This document shows positions 8,808 through 17,694 of a stretch of 35,711 bases of DNA, one piece after another. This stretch comes from Caballeronia novacaledonica (GTDB lineage: Bacteria > Pseudomonadota > Gammaproteobacteria > Burkholderiales > Burkholderiaceae), in contig NZ_OGTP01000039.1 in assembly GCF_900258035.1 (NCBI RefSeq), positions 1-35,711 on the forward strand. The letters run 5' to 3'. The notes beneath the pieces were generated by a model. That model saw only the letters and a program-made list of their open reading frames with translations, was not told the DNA's origin and searched no databases. Numbering within the stretch: the first letter of the stretch is position 1; each line of letters starts with the position of its first letter. Both the position numbers and the translations under genes were made by a program.

Positions 8808-9199
8808 CCACGCCGATCTCCGCTGCGCGCCCCAACGCCGTCCTGGCGCGTGGCGCGCTCGCGAGTCTCGCCGCGCTCATCGTGCTCACGGTCGCCTGGG
8901 AGCTGTGGCTCGCACCCGTGCGGCCCGGCGCATGGGCGCTCGCGTTGAAGGCGCTGCCGCTCGCGTGCGCGCTGCCGGGCGTCGTGCGCAAGAACGTCTA
9001 CACGCTGCAATGGGCGTCGATGCTCGTCCTGCTATATCTCGCCGAAGGCGTCGTGCGCGGCATGACGGATGCGGGCCGCTCCGCCTCGCTCGCCTGGCTC
9101 GAAGCGCTCCTCGCGCTCGCCTTCTTCGTCTGCGCCCTCGCTTACGTCGCGCCTTTCAAACGTGCCGCCCGCTTGAACGCTCGTTCGAAAAAAAGCTGA
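8804..9199 (+). CDS. DUF2069 inner-membrane protein
   Basis: Product of 131 residues with four predicted membrane helices (about 15-35, 45-60, 68-85 and 98-118). The loop PGVVRKNVYTLQWASMLVLLY matches DUF2069, which is commonly found directly after wrbA in betaproteobacteria. The function is unknown. The ATG overlaps the wrbA stop codon. The C-terminus is short and basic (ARLNARSKKS) and likely cytosolic. Confidence 0.88.
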   Translation: MTTPISAARPNAVLARGALASLAALIVLTVAWELWLAPVRPGAWALALKALPLACALPGVVRKNVYTLQWASMLVLLYLAEGVVRGMTDAGRSASLAWLEALLALAFFVCALAYVAPFKRAARLNARSKKS

Positions 9200-9359
9200 T
9201 CTGTCCGCTTTTTTGATGCGTGCATCGCGCCGACGTGATGCTTTGTAGCACGAACCGCCGCCCGGCGCGCATGCCTATGCCATTCGGACGAGGATCGCGC
9301 GCCGCATCCCTGCGCGATACTGTGCACTACGCTCTACCGGAATTCTTGCTCATCCGCTC

Positions 9360-10814
9360 ATGACCGCCACCGAAGCTTTCATCGCCGCCTGCACCGACGT
9401 TCTCGGCCCGCCGCACGTTCTCACCGACGCCCACGATACCGAGCCCTATCTCGTCGACTGGCGCAAGCGCTATCGCGGCAACGCATGCGCCGTGCTGCTG
9501 CCCGCCGATACGGCGCAGGTCGCGGCCGTCGTGCGGCTCGCGCGGGAACATCGCGTCGCGATCGTGCCGCAGGGCGGCAATACCGGCCTCGCCGGCGGCG
9601 CGACGCCCGATGCGAGCGGCGCGCAAGCGGTCGTCAGCCTGAGGCGGCTCAACCGGATTCGCGGCGTCGATCCGCACAACAACACGATGACCGTCGAAGC
9701 GGGCGTCGTGCTCGCCGAGATTCAGGCGCGCGCCGAAAGCGCGCAACGGCTGTTCCCGTTGAGTCTCGCCGCCGAAGGAAGCTGCACGATCGGCGGCAAT
9801 CTTTCGACGAATGCGGGCGGCACCGGCGTGCTGCGCTACGGCAACACGCGCGAACTGTGCCTCGGACTCGAAGTCGTGACGCCGCAAGGCGAGATCTGGG
9901 ACGGCCTGCGGGGGCTGCGCAAGGACAACACCGGCTACGATCTGCGCGATCTCTTCATCGGCGCGGAAGGCACGCTCGGCATCATCACGGCCGCGGTCAT
10001 GAAGCTGCATCCCGCGCCGGTCGCGAAGGTCACGGCGCTGGCCGGGCTCGCGTCGCCGCACGCCGCGCTCGATTTCCTCTCGCTGGCCCAGCATCACGCG
10101 GGCGCGCTCTTGACCGGCTTCGAGTTGATGTCGGACTTCTCGATGCGCCTCGTCGGCAAGCACTTCCCGCAACTGCGCTATCCGTTCGACGAGCCGCACG
10201 GACAGACCGTGCTGCTCGAACTCTCCGACAGCGAAAGCGACGAACACGCGCGCGCCCTGTTCGAGCGGCTGATGGAAGAAGCGCTCGACAAAGGAATCGT
10301 GGAAAACGCCGTGGTTGCGGAAAGCCTCGCGCAGTCGCAGGCTTTCTGGGATTTGCGCGAGCATATTCCGCTCGCGCAGGCGGAGGAAGGCCTGAACATC
10401 AAACATGATATCGCCGTGCCCATTTCGAGTATCGGCCGCTTCATCGACGAAACCGATGCGATCATCGCGAATACGGTGCCCGGCGCTCGCATGGTCACGT
10501 TCGGCCATCTCGGCGACGGCAATCTGCACTACAACGTGCAGGCGCCCGAAGGCGTCGATGCGAAACCGTTCCTCGACGAATTCCAGACGCCGATCAACAC
10601 GCTCGTGTATGACCAGGTGCACAAACATCGCGGCAGCATCAGCGCGGAGCACGGTCTCGGCCAGTTGAAGGTCGATGAAGCAATGCACTACAAGTCGCCG
10701 GTCGAAGTGCGCCTCATGCAGACGATCAAGGCCGCGCTCGATCCGGACAACCTGATGAATCCCGGCAAGGTCGTGCATGGGGGCGCGCCGCTTGCGAAGG
10801 AGAACATCGCATGA
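9360..10814 (+). CDS. FAD-linked oxidase, D-2-hydroxyglutarate dehydrogenase/GlcD type
   Basis: Product of 484 residues. The N-terminal PCMH-type FAD domain carries PQGGNTGLAGG (residues 70-80), which binds the FAD pyrophosphate, and GSCTIGGNLSTNAGGTGVLRYG. The C-terminal domain has FGHLGDGNLHYNV and SAEHGLGQLK, the metal-binding and substrate-binding motifs of D-2-hydroxyacid dehydrogenases. D-2-hydroxyglutarate or D-lactate oxidation is the most likely reaction, with electrons going to ETF or another acceptor; the exact substrate is not decided by the sequence. It overlaps the metallophosphoesterase gene by four bases. Confidence 0.9.
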   Translation: MTATEAFIAACTDVLGPPHVLTDAHDTEPYLVDWRKRYRGNACAVLLPADTAQVAAVVRLAREHRVAIVPQGGNTGLAGGATPDASGAQAVVSLRRLNRIRGVDPHNNTMTVEAGVVLAEIQARAESAQRLFPLSLAAEGSCTIGGNLSTNAGGTGVLRYGNTRELCLGLEVVTPQGEIWDGLRGLRKDNTGYDLRDLFIGAEGTLGIITAAVMKLHPAPVAKVTALAGLASPHAALDFLSLAQHHAGALLTGFELMSDFSMRLVGKHFPQLRYPFDEPHGQTVLLELSDSESDEHARALFERLMEEALDKGIVENAVVAESLAQSQAFWDLREHIPLAQAEEGLNIKHDIAVPISSIGRFIDETDAIIANTVPGARMVTFGHLGDGNLHYNVQAPEGVDAKPFLDEFQTPINTLVYDQVHKHRGSISAEHGLGQLKVDEAMHYKSPVEVRLMQTIKAALDPDNLMNPGKVVHGGAPLAKENIA

Positions 10815-11614
10815 AGATTCGCGTGCTGTCGGACCTGCATCTCGAATGCGACGAGCCGCTGGCGATTCCCTACGCCGAGGCCGATCTCGTCGTGCTGGCC
10901 GGCGACATTCACAATCACGCCGAGGGCCTGCGCTGGGCCGCGGAAAATTTCGGTTCCGACGTTCCCGTCGTCTACGTGCCCGGCAATCACGAGTATTACG
11001 ACGCCGAGTTCGGCGCGATGGAAACCGCGATGCAGGACGCCGCGCGCAGCGTCGATAACGTGCACTATCTGAACAACGCGTCGCTGGTGGATCGCCGTGG
11101 CGCGTGGCGCGTGCTCGGCACGACGCTCTGGACGGACTTCGCGCTGTTCGGGTCCGGTGAAGCGGATATCGAGAACGCGAAGCAGGCATGCACGAAAGTC
11201 ATGCTCGACTACAAAGGCCTGATCCAGCTCGCCTGGCCGGAACCCGAAGGCGAGCATCGCGAATTCGCTCCCGACGACTCGCTCGCGCTGCACGAACAGG
11301 CGCGCGGCTGGCTCGAAAGCGAGCTCGCCAAACCGTTCGCGGGCCAGACGATCGTCGTCACGCATCATGCGCCGATGCGCCAGAGCCTCGCGCCGCGCTA
11401 CGCGGAAGATCTCGTGTCGGCGGGCTTCGTCAATCATCTGCCGTCGCTGGCGCGCGCGCCCGCGTCGCTGTGGATTCACGGGCATACGCATACGTCGTTC
11501 GATTACGTCGTCGAGGGCACGCGTGTCGTCTGCAATCCGCGCGGCTATTTCGACCGCCGCCGCCAGCAATGGGAGAATCCCGCGTTCGCGTGGGACAAGG
11601 TCGTCGAAATCTGA
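10811..11614 (+). CDS. Calcineurin-like metallophosphoesterase
   Basis: Product of 267 residues with all five metal-binding motifs of the family: SDLHLE (7-12), GDIHNH (31-36), PGNHEYYD (58-65), VTHHAP, and GHTHTSFD near the C-terminus. These bind a two-metal centre that hydrolyses phosphomono- or phosphodiesters. The natural substrate is unknown. The ATG overlaps the stop of the FAD-linked oxidase gene (ATGA), so the two are co-translated. No signal peptide is seen, so it acts in the cytosol. Confidence 0.93.
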   Translation: MKIRVLSDLHLECDEPLAIPYAEADLVVLAGDIHNHAEGLRWAAENFGSDVPVVYVPGNHEYYDAEFGAMETAMQDAARSVDNVHYLNNASLVDRRGAWRVLGTTLWTDFALFGSGEADIENAKQACTKVMLDYKGLIQLAWPEPEGEHREFAPDDSLALHEQARGWLESELAKPFAGQTIVVTHHAPMRQSLAPRYAEDLVSAGFVNHLPSLARAPASLWIHGHTHTSFDYVVEGTRVVCNPRGYFDRRRQQWENPAFAWDKVVEI

Positions 11615-11664
11615 AACGCCGGTAAAGAAGCACGGAACCGTGTTGGACTTTGCGGAGGAACGCC

Positions 11665-12375
11665 ATGTGCGGCCGAATCAGCCAGTACCGACTGCCGATG
11701 CATTACGCGCAACGCCTGCATCTGAGAAATCCGTTCGTGCTCGTGGACGCCGCCGACCGGCGTCCCGGCTATAACCTCGCGCCCGGCACGCATCCGCTCG
11801 CCGTCTATCCGGACGAAACGATCCGCGCGGTGCATTGGGGCTATTGCCCGCCGTGGGCCATCCAGAAGAAGCTGCCGCAGACGATCAACGCGCGCGTCGA
11901 GACCGCCGCGACGAGCGCTTATTTCAAACACTTGTGGAGGAAGGCGCGCATTCTCGTGCCGGCCGACGGCTGGTTCGAATGGCGCATCGAGCCGCGCCCG
12001 ACAGATCCGGCCGCGAAGCCCTTCAAGCAGCCGTACTTCATTCGGCGCGCGGACGGCGAACCGATGTACCTCGCCGCGCTCACCAGCATCATGCGCGACG
12101 AAGACGCCGCCGCGCCCGGCGCGGGTTTCGTCATCGTCACGTCCGCGGCGGACGAAGGGCTGATCGACGTGCACGACCGCCGTCCGCTCGTGTTCCCCTC
12201 CGCCGTCGCGCGGCGCTGGCTCGATCCCGCCGCATCGCTCGACGATCTCGCGGCGCTCGTCAGGACCGACGGCGTGCCGGCGTCGCACTTCGTGTGGCAT
12301 CGCGTGTCGAGCGACGTGAATCGCGCAACGAACGACGAACCGCGACTGATCGAGCCGCTCGAAACGCTGCTCTGA
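11665..12375 (+). CDS. SRAP-domain protein (YedK/HMCES family)
   Basis: Product of 236 residues. The start codon is set by the invariant MCGR: Cys2 becomes the N-terminal residue that links to abasic sites in single-stranded DNA. A GCGGAGGAA ribosome binding site precedes it. The other active-site residues are in the family positions: Asn75 in NARVE, Glu105 in DGWFEW and His170 in DVHDRRP. The protein shields abasic sites at replication forks through a DNA-protein crosslink. It has no obvious partner in the neighbourhood. Confidence 0.95.
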   Translation: MCGRISQYRLPMHYAQRLHLRNPFVLVDAADRRPGYNLAPGTHPLAVYPDETIRAVHWGYCPPWAIQKKLPQTINARVETAATSAYFKHLWRKARILVPADGWFEWRIEPRPTDPAAKPFKQPYFIRRADGEPMYLAALTSIMRDEDAAAPGAGFVIVTSAADEGLIDVHDRRPLVFPSAVARRWLDPAASLDDLAALVRTDGVPASHFVWHRVSSDVNRATNDEPRLIEPLETLL

Positions 12376-12392
12376 ACGCTGTCCGCGAACGA

Positions 12393-12542
12393 TCAGCGAT
12401 CGTCGTCGATGCGCACCGGCACGAGGCGGCGCTTCGCGTTGCGCTCCGACTGCGCGCGCATGGCGTTGAAGAGATCGCGCGACGCCGGAACGGCGATCAG
12501 CACCAGAAGCGCGGCGAGTGCGAGCAGAAGTGGCGTACTCAT
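12393..12542 (-). CDS. Small single-pass membrane protein, unknown function
   Basis: A 49-residue peptide: MSTPLLLALAALLVLIAVPA forms one membrane helix (about residues 4-20), followed by a basic, hydrophilic tail (SERNAKRRLVPVRIDDDR). I do not recognise the family. The open frame extends upstream to 12656, but that part has no membrane-protein character, so the ATG at 12542 is preferred. It converges with the SRAP gene, whose stop is 17 bases away, and lies downstream of the LysR gene on the same strand. Confidence 0.55.
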   Translation of the reverse strand: MSTPLLLALAALLVLIAVPASRDLFNAMRAQSERNAKRRLVPVRIDDDR

Positions 12543-12662
12543 GTGACTTATCCCCGTTAAACGTGCAGTGGAACCAGTGCAGAAAGTAACAAGCTGCGGG
12601 CACATCGTGCGTAAGCAAGTGTTGCTCCGCGGCTTTTTTCGTAACTGAACGCGCACCGCATT

Positions 12663-13601
12663 TCAGTTGACGACGAACTCCTTCAGCGATTCCTCGTCCG
12701 CCGCGAGCGTGGCGGGCAGCGCATCGCGCAGGAACTCCACCCACGTGCGGATTTTCGCGTCGAGGTATTGGCGCGATGCGTAGAGCGCGTAGACGTTCAG
12801 CTCCTGCATCGTGTATTGCGGCAACACGCGCACGAGCGTGCCCGCGCGCAGGCCGGGAAGCGCAGACGACGTCGGCAGCACGCCGATGCCCATGCTCTCG
12901 CGAATCGCCACGACCATCGCCTCGGCGACATTCACCGTGAACGTCGACGGGCCGAGGCTCACCGTCTCCTGACCGTTCGGGCCGTCGAACACCCAGCGAT
13001 CCGGCGGAAACACCGGCGTCATCAGATGCAGGCAGGTATGGCGCACGAGATCGGACAGCACGTGCGGCGCGCCATGCTGCTCGATATAAGCCGGCGACGC
13101 GCACGCGATGCTGAACACCGAGCCGAGCCGCGCCGACACGAGTCCGGAATCCGGCAGATCGGACGCGAGCACGACGGACACGTCGTAGCCTTCGTCGAGC
13201 AGATCCGGCACGCGCTGCGCGAGCGTCAGATCGACCTGCACCGCGGCATGGCGCTGCTGATAGCGCGAGATCATCGGCACGATGTAGTGCTGGCCGAAGC
13301 TCGTCATCGAATGGACCTTGAGCTTGCCGGAAGGACGCGCGTGCGCGTCGCCGGCCTCGGCTTCCGCCTGATCGACATAGGCGAGAATCTGCTCGCAGCG
13401 CTGCAGATAGCGCTCGCCCGCTTCGGTCAGCGCGATGCGCCGCGTCGTGCGATTCAACAGGCGCGCGCGCAGATGCGCTTCGAGGTCCGACACGGCCCGC
13501 GAGGCGTAGGCCGTCGTCGTATTGAGATGCTGCGCGGCCGCGGTGAAGCTGCCCGCTTCGACGACCCGCACAAATACGCGCATGTTCTGGAGCGTGTCCA
13601 T
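12663..13601 (-). CDS. LysR-family transcriptional regulator
   Basis: Product of 312 residues. The winged helix-turn-helix spans about residues 1-60 (MRVFVRVVEAGSFTAAAQHL, then ASRAVSDLEAHLRARLLNRT), and the LysR substrate-binding domain covers about 90-300. The ATG giving MDTLQNMRVF is the usual LysR start; another ATG 16 codons upstream is less likely. It is transcribed divergently from the NodT-FUSC-DUF1656-HlyD efflux operon, which makes it the likely local regulator, comparable to AaeR of the E. coli aae system. The inducer, probably an aromatic acid, is not known. An inverted repeat in the shared gap is its probable operator. Confidence 0.93.
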   Translation of the reverse strand: MDTLQNMRVFVRVVEAGSFTAAAQHLNTTTAYASRAVSDLEAHLRARLLNRTTRRIALTEAGERYLQRCEQILAYVDQAEAEAGDAHARPSGKLKVHSMTSFGQHYIVPMISRYQQRHAAVQVDLTLAQRVPDLLDEGYDVSVVLASDLPDSGLVSARLGSVFSIACASPAYIEQHGAPHVLSDLVRHTCLHLMTPVFPPDRWVFDGPNGQETVSLGPSTFTVNVAEAMVVAIRESMGIGVLPTSSALPGLRAGTLVRVLPQYTMQELNVYALYASRQYLDAKIRTWVEFLRDALPATLAADEESLKEFVVN

Positions 13602-13678
13602 GGCGTTAATTCCGTCTTCAAGAACTGTTCGTGGGTCGAATTGTTGCACGACCGGTAACGACGATTATCACATCTCTC

Positions 13679-13701
13679 GTAAGAATGCTTTGCATCCTTA
13701 C
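13679..13701. promoter_or_regulatory. Inverted repeat, probable LysR operator
   Basis: GTAAGAATGC, a 3-base spacer, then GCATCCTTAC: the arms match at 9 of 10 positions. It lies in the 169-base gap between the divergent LysR gene and the efflux operon, centred about 50 bases before the predicted efflux transcription start. Position and symmetry fit a LysR-type binding site (ATGC-N3-GCAT core). Confidence 0.6.
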
Positions 13702-13704
13702 GGG

Positions 13705-13733
13705 TTATTCCACAATCCCCGCAAAAATATAAT
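13705..13733 (+). promoter_or_regulatory. Probable promoter of the efflux operon
   Basis: A perfect TATAAT (13728-13733) has only a poor -35 element 17 bases upstream (TTATTC, 13705-13710). A weak -35 directly after an inverted repeat is typical of activator-dependent promoters. The first gene starts 37 bases downstream. Confidence 0.5.
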
Positions 13734-13770
13734 CACTTCCCTGAATCTAATTCGAAATTGGGAGTGAATC

Positions 13771-15282
13771 GTGCGAGGGCGAGTGTCCAGGAGCGCTGCT
13801 TGTGCCGCCGTTCTTACAGCAATATTAACAATGGCCGGATGCGCGAGCATCGGCAAGAACGCGCCGCAAGATTCGCTCAAGGATGCATCGACGCTCGATG
13901 CCGGCAGCGCCATTCGCGCCGCCAACGCCGACGCCCAATGGCCCGGCCAGGAATGGTGGCGCGCCTATCAGGATCCGCAACTGGACGCCTGGGTTACACG
14001 CGCGACCAACGGCAGCCCCACGCTCGCGATGGCCGCCGCGCGCGTGCGCGAAGCGCGGCAGCAAGCGGGCGTCGCGCGCTCCGAGCTTCTGCCGCACGTG
14101 GACGGCGCGATGAGTGTCGCCCGCAAGAACTGGCCGAATAACGACTTTTACGGCCCCGGCCCGTACGCCGATACCACGACCTGGGACAACACGGCAGGAC
14201 TTTCGCTCTCCTACAACCTCGACGTCTGGCATCGCGACGACAACAACGCCGAACGCGCGCTCGACATCGCCCATGTGCGCGCCGCCGATGCGCGCGCCGC
14301 GCAGCTCGAACTCGAAACGAACGTCGTGCGCGCTTACGTCGGCTTCTCGCAGGCGTTCGCGCTGCTCGATATCGCGCAGGACACGCTCGCGCAGCAGGAG
14401 CGCATCGCGGATTTCGCGCGGCGGCGGCTGAAAGGCGGTCTCGGCACGCAGCTCGAAGTGAGTCAGGCCGAAGCGCCCTTGCCCGAGTACGAGCGTCAGG
14501 TCGATATCTACAAGGAAGACATCCTGCTCGCGCGCAATCAACTGGCCGCGCTCGCCGGCGAAGGTCCGGGCGCGGGCGAAGCGCTCACGCGCCCGGCGCT
14601 CTCGCTCGCGACGCCGCTGCCCCTGCCCTCCGCGCTGCCGGCGGAACTCGTCGGACATCGGCCGGATATCGTCGCGGCGCGCTGGATGGTCGCGGGACAG
14701 GCGCGCGGCATCGATGTGGCGAAGGCCGGCTTCTACCCGAACATCAATCTCGCGGCGTCGCTGACACAGGCGTTCGCGGGCGGCGCGTTGCTGAGTTTCC
14801 TGACGCGCGATGCGTCCGGCTACAGCTTCGGCCCGGCGATCTCGCTGCCGATCTTCGAAGGCGGACGCCTGCGCGCGCAGCTCGGCGCGGCATCGGCGCA
14901 ATACGATCAGGCCGTCGATCACTACAACGCGACGCTCGTCGCGGCGCTCAAGGACATCGCCGATCAGGTCGTGCGCGTGCATTCGCTCGACACGCAGCTC
15001 GAAGCGTCGGGGCGCTCCGTCGCCGCCGCGCAAAAGAACTACGATCTCGCGAACGCCGGCTACAAGCGCGGGCTCACCGATTATCTGAACGTGCTGATCG
15101 CGCAGACACAGTTGCTCAAGGCGCAGGACGGACAGGCGCGCGTGCGCGCGCAACGGCTCGCGTCGTACGCGACGCTCACGTCGGCGCTCGGCGGCGGCAT
15201 CGACGATCCGTCCAACGGGCCCGAAGCAACCGCGCTCGCGCCGTCGAAGCACATCGGGCCGTTCAGCAAGGCGCGCAATTGA
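13771..15282 (+). CDS. RND-type efflux outer-membrane lipoprotein, NodT/OprM family
   Basis: Product of 503 residues from a GTG start that gives a correct lipoprotein signal peptide: basic start MRGRVSR, hydrophobic core, lipobox LTMAGC with the lipidated Cys at residue 24. Two repeats of the outer-membrane efflux family follow (around ARVREARQQAGVARSELLP and around ARWMVAGQARGIDVAKAGFY), forming a TolC-like trimeric channel. It is the outer-membrane exit of the system made by the next three genes. Its stop overlaps the start region of the FUSC gene. Confidence 0.92.
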   Translation: MRGRVSRSAACAAVLTAILTMAGCASIGKNAPQDSLKDASTLDAGSAIRAANADAQWPGQEWWRAYQDPQLDAWVTRATNGSPTLAMAAARVREARQQAGVARSELLPHVDGAMSVARKNWPNNDFYGPGPYADTTTWDNTAGLSLSYNLDVWHRDDNNAERALDIAHVRAADARAAQLELETNVVRAYVGFSQAFALLDIAQDTLAQQERIADFARRRLKGGLGTQLEVSQAEAPLPEYERQVDIYKEDILLARNQLAALAGEGPGAGEALTRPALSLATPLPLPSALPAELVGHRPDIVAARWMVAGQARGIDVAKAGFYPNINLAASLTQAFAGGALLSFLTRDASGYSFGPAISLPIFEGGRLRAQLGAASAQYDQAVDHYNATLVAALKDIADQVVRVHSLDTQLEASGRSVAAAQKNYDLANAGYKRGLTDYLNVLIAQTQLLKAQDGQARVRAQRLASYATLTSALGGGIDDPSNGPEATALAPSKHIGPFSKARN

Positions 15283-15284
15283 AC

Positions 15285-17465
15285 ATGTCGACGCCCGCTA
15301 CGCTCAACGAACGTCCATCGCTCAGGCTGGCCTTGCTCGACTGGGCGCGCACCGACGGCCTCGCGTGGATCTATATCTTCAAGGCCGTGCTCGCCGCGCT
15401 TCTGGCGCTGTGGATCGCGATGCGCCTCGACATGTCGCAGCCGCGCACCGCGATGACCACGGTTTTCGTCGTGATGCAGCCGCAAAGCGGCATGGTGCTC
15501 GCCAAGAGCTTCTACCGTTTCTGCGGAACGATGGTCGGGCTCGTCGTGATGATGATCTTCATCAGCCTGTTCTCGCAGCAGCCGGTGCTGTTTCTGTCCG
15601 CGACGGCGCTGTGGGTCGGCATCTGCACGGCGGGCGCGGCGCGCAACCGCAACTTTCGCTCGTACGGCTTCGTGCTCGCGGGCTACACCGCCGCGCTGAT
15701 CGGCATTCCGGCGGCGCAGCATCCGGACGGCGCGTATCTGTCGGCGCTCACGCGCGTCAGCGAAGTCACGCTCGGCATCGTGTGTTCCGGCGCGGTGAGC
15801 GCGCTCATCTTTCCGCAGCACGCGGGCGAGCAGGTCCGCACGACAGTGCGCCGGCGCTTCACGCAGTTCGTCGATTACGTGTGCCGCGCGCTGTCGGGCA
15901 ATATGGAGCGTGCGCAGATCGAGCGGACGAATCTCGCGTTCGTGTCGGATATCGTCGGCTTCGAGGCGGCGCGCAGTGTCGCCGTGTTCGAGAATCCCGA
16001 GTCGCGTATGCGCGGCGGGCGGCTCGCGCGTCTGAACAGCGAGTTCATGAGCGCATCGACGCGCTTTCACGCGCTGCATCAGTTGATGAACCGGCTGCGC
16101 GAGAACGCGTCGGCGACGACCACCGCCGCGCTCGAACCGTTCTTTCGCGAAGTGCCGCCGTTGTTGTCGCTATCGGGCGAGGCGGTGAAAAACGCCGCCG
16201 ACGCCGCGCACGCCGCCGCGCAATTGCGCGACTACAAGGCCGCGTTGCCGAAGCGCATGCGCGCGGCGCGCGGCGCGCTCGAAGCAAATCCGGACTTCGC
16301 GCAACTGGAATTCGATACCGCCGCGGAACTGCTCTACCGCTTCGTCGACGACATGCTCGCGTATGCCGAAACGTACGCGTCGCTGACCTCGCCGTCGCAC
16401 GAACGCGAACGCTGGATCGCACGTTACGTGCCGAAGACCAACCTGTTCGCGGCGGCCATCTCGGGCTTGCGCGGCGCGGTCGTGATGTTCGTCCTCTCCG
16501 CGTTCTGGATCGAATCCGCGTGGCCGAGCGGCGGCACGATGGTGCTCAACGCCGCGGCCGTGTGCGCGCTCGCTTCGTCCTCGCCGCGCCCGACGCTCAT
16601 GTCCGCACAAATGGCGGCGGGCACGATACTCGCAGCGCTCGCCGGCATGATCGTCGTGTTCGGCGTGTTTCCGCATATCGACGGCTTCGCGATGATGTGC
16701 GCCGCGCTCGCGCCCGCCCTTTTGCTCGGCGCGTATCTGAGCACGCGGCCGGCGCTCGCGGGCGTGGGCATCGGCTACTGCATCTTTTTCTGCTTTCTCG
16801 CGGGGCCGGACAATCTCGTCCACTACGATCCGACCGGCTACATGAACGATGCGATCGCGCTCGTGCTGTCGATGATCGTCGCCGCGATCGCCTTCGCCGT
16901 GCTCCTGCCGACCGATGCGCCGTGGCTGCGTCATCTGCTGCTTCGCGACTTGCGGCGCGAAGTCGTGAACGCGCGCCGCGGACGTCTCGCCAGTCTCGCG
17001 ACGCACTTCGAGAGCCGCACGCGCGACCTGCTCTCGCAGATCAACGCGCTCGCCAATGGCCGCGCCGATTTGCAGCGCGACGCGCTGCAATGGCTCTTCG
17101 CCGTGCTCGAATTCGGCAATGCGGTGATCGACTTGCGGCGCGAAATGGCGATGCTGCCGGGCGGCGCGCCGATGTCCTGGCGACGCTTCGTCGATGCGAC
17201 GCTCGATGCCGTCGCGCGGCTTTTCGATCGTCCGCAGGCGAAGCGCTTCGACGCCGCGCTTGCCGCGACACAGCGCGCGATTGCCGATACGCAGGCGCTG
17301 CTCGCTTCGTCCGACCAGTCGCGCGAGGAGCGACATCGCCTGCAGCGCATCGCGAGTCACCTGCATTTCATCCGCACCGCGCTGCTCGATCGCGAATCAC
17401 CGTTCGCGCAGTTTGCGCCCGCCGAAAACCACACGCACGAAGGAGCGTCTCATGTTCCCGCGTAA
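15285..17465 (+). CDS. FUSC-family inner-membrane efflux protein (AaeB-like)
   Basis: Product of 726 residues built as two similar halves: a membrane block at about 25-165, a large soluble region at about 170-385, a second membrane block at about 390-520 and a cytosolic C-terminal part. This is the layout of AaeB and other fusaric acid or aromatic acid exporters. It likely drives export of aromatic carboxylates across the inner membrane. The ATG at 15285 is used; a TTG two codons earlier overlaps the previous stop and is possible. The last 14 bases overlap the DUF1656 gene. Confidence 0.92.
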   Translation: MSTPATLNERPSLRLALLDWARTDGLAWIYIFKAVLAALLALWIAMRLDMSQPRTAMTTVFVVMQPQSGMVLAKSFYRFCGTMVGLVVMMIFISLFSQQPVLFLSATALWVGICTAGAARNRNFRSYGFVLAGYTAALIGIPAAQHPDGAYLSALTRVSEVTLGIVCSGAVSALIFPQHAGEQVRTTVRRRFTQFVDYVCRALSGNMERAQIERTNLAFVSDIVGFEAARSVAVFENPESRMRGGRLARLNSEFMSASTRFHALHQLMNRLRENASATTTAALEPFFREVPPLLSLSGEAVKNAADAAHAAAQLRDYKAALPKRMRAARGALEANPDFAQLEFDTAAELLYRFVDDMLAYAETYASLTSPSHERERWIARYVPKTNLFAAAISGLRGAVVMFVLSAFWIESAWPSGGTMVLNAAAVCALASSSPRPTLMSAQMAAGTILAALAGMIVVFGVFPHIDGFAMMCAALAPALLLGAYLSTRPALAGVGIGYCIFFCFLAGPDNLVHYDPTGYMNDAIALVLSMIVAAIAFAVLLPTDAPWLRHLLLRDLRREVVNARRGRLASLATHFESRTRDLLSQINALANGRADLQRDALQWLFAVLEFGNAVIDLRREMAMLPGGAPMSWRRFVDATLDAVARLFDRPQAKRFDAALAATQRAIADTQALLASSDQSREERHRLQRIASHLHFIRTALLDRESPFAQFAPAENHTHEGASHVPA

Positions 17466-17655
17466 CGTCGCGATCCTCGAAGCCTATGTGCCGACGATCC
17501 TGCTGCTCTTCATCGCGGGCGCGATAATCACGTGGGTCGTCGACCGCGTGCTCTCGCTGACCGGACTTTATCGCGTGGTGTGGCATCCGGCGCTCTTTCG
17601 CGCAAGCCTGCTCGTGTGCATCTGCGGCACGCTCGGGCTCGTCGCGTATCGCTGA
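17452..17655 (+). CDS. DUF1656 small membrane protein (AaeX-like)
   Basis: Product of 67 residues with two hydrophobic segments (about 12-28 and 47-64). It belongs to the DUF1656/AaeX group, which nearly always sits between the FUSC and HlyD genes of such efflux operons. The exact role is unknown; it is presumably a small membrane subunit or assembly factor. A good AAGGAG ribosome binding site lies inside the end of the FUSC gene, which it overlaps by 14 bases. Confidence 0.9.
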   Translation: MFPRNVAILEAYVPTILLLFIAGAIITWVVDRVLSLTGLYRVVWHPALFRASLLVCICGTLGLVAYR

Positions 17656-17694
17656 GCGGCATCACTTTCATACACGCTGAAAAAGAGTTGCATC

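Noticed and set aside
9187..9214. A/T hairpin (AAAAAAAGC ... GCTTTTTT) after the DUF2069 gene
   Set aside because: The stem is nearly all A-T pairs with a 10-base loop and would be unstable, so I do not call it a terminator, although position and T-run are suggestive.
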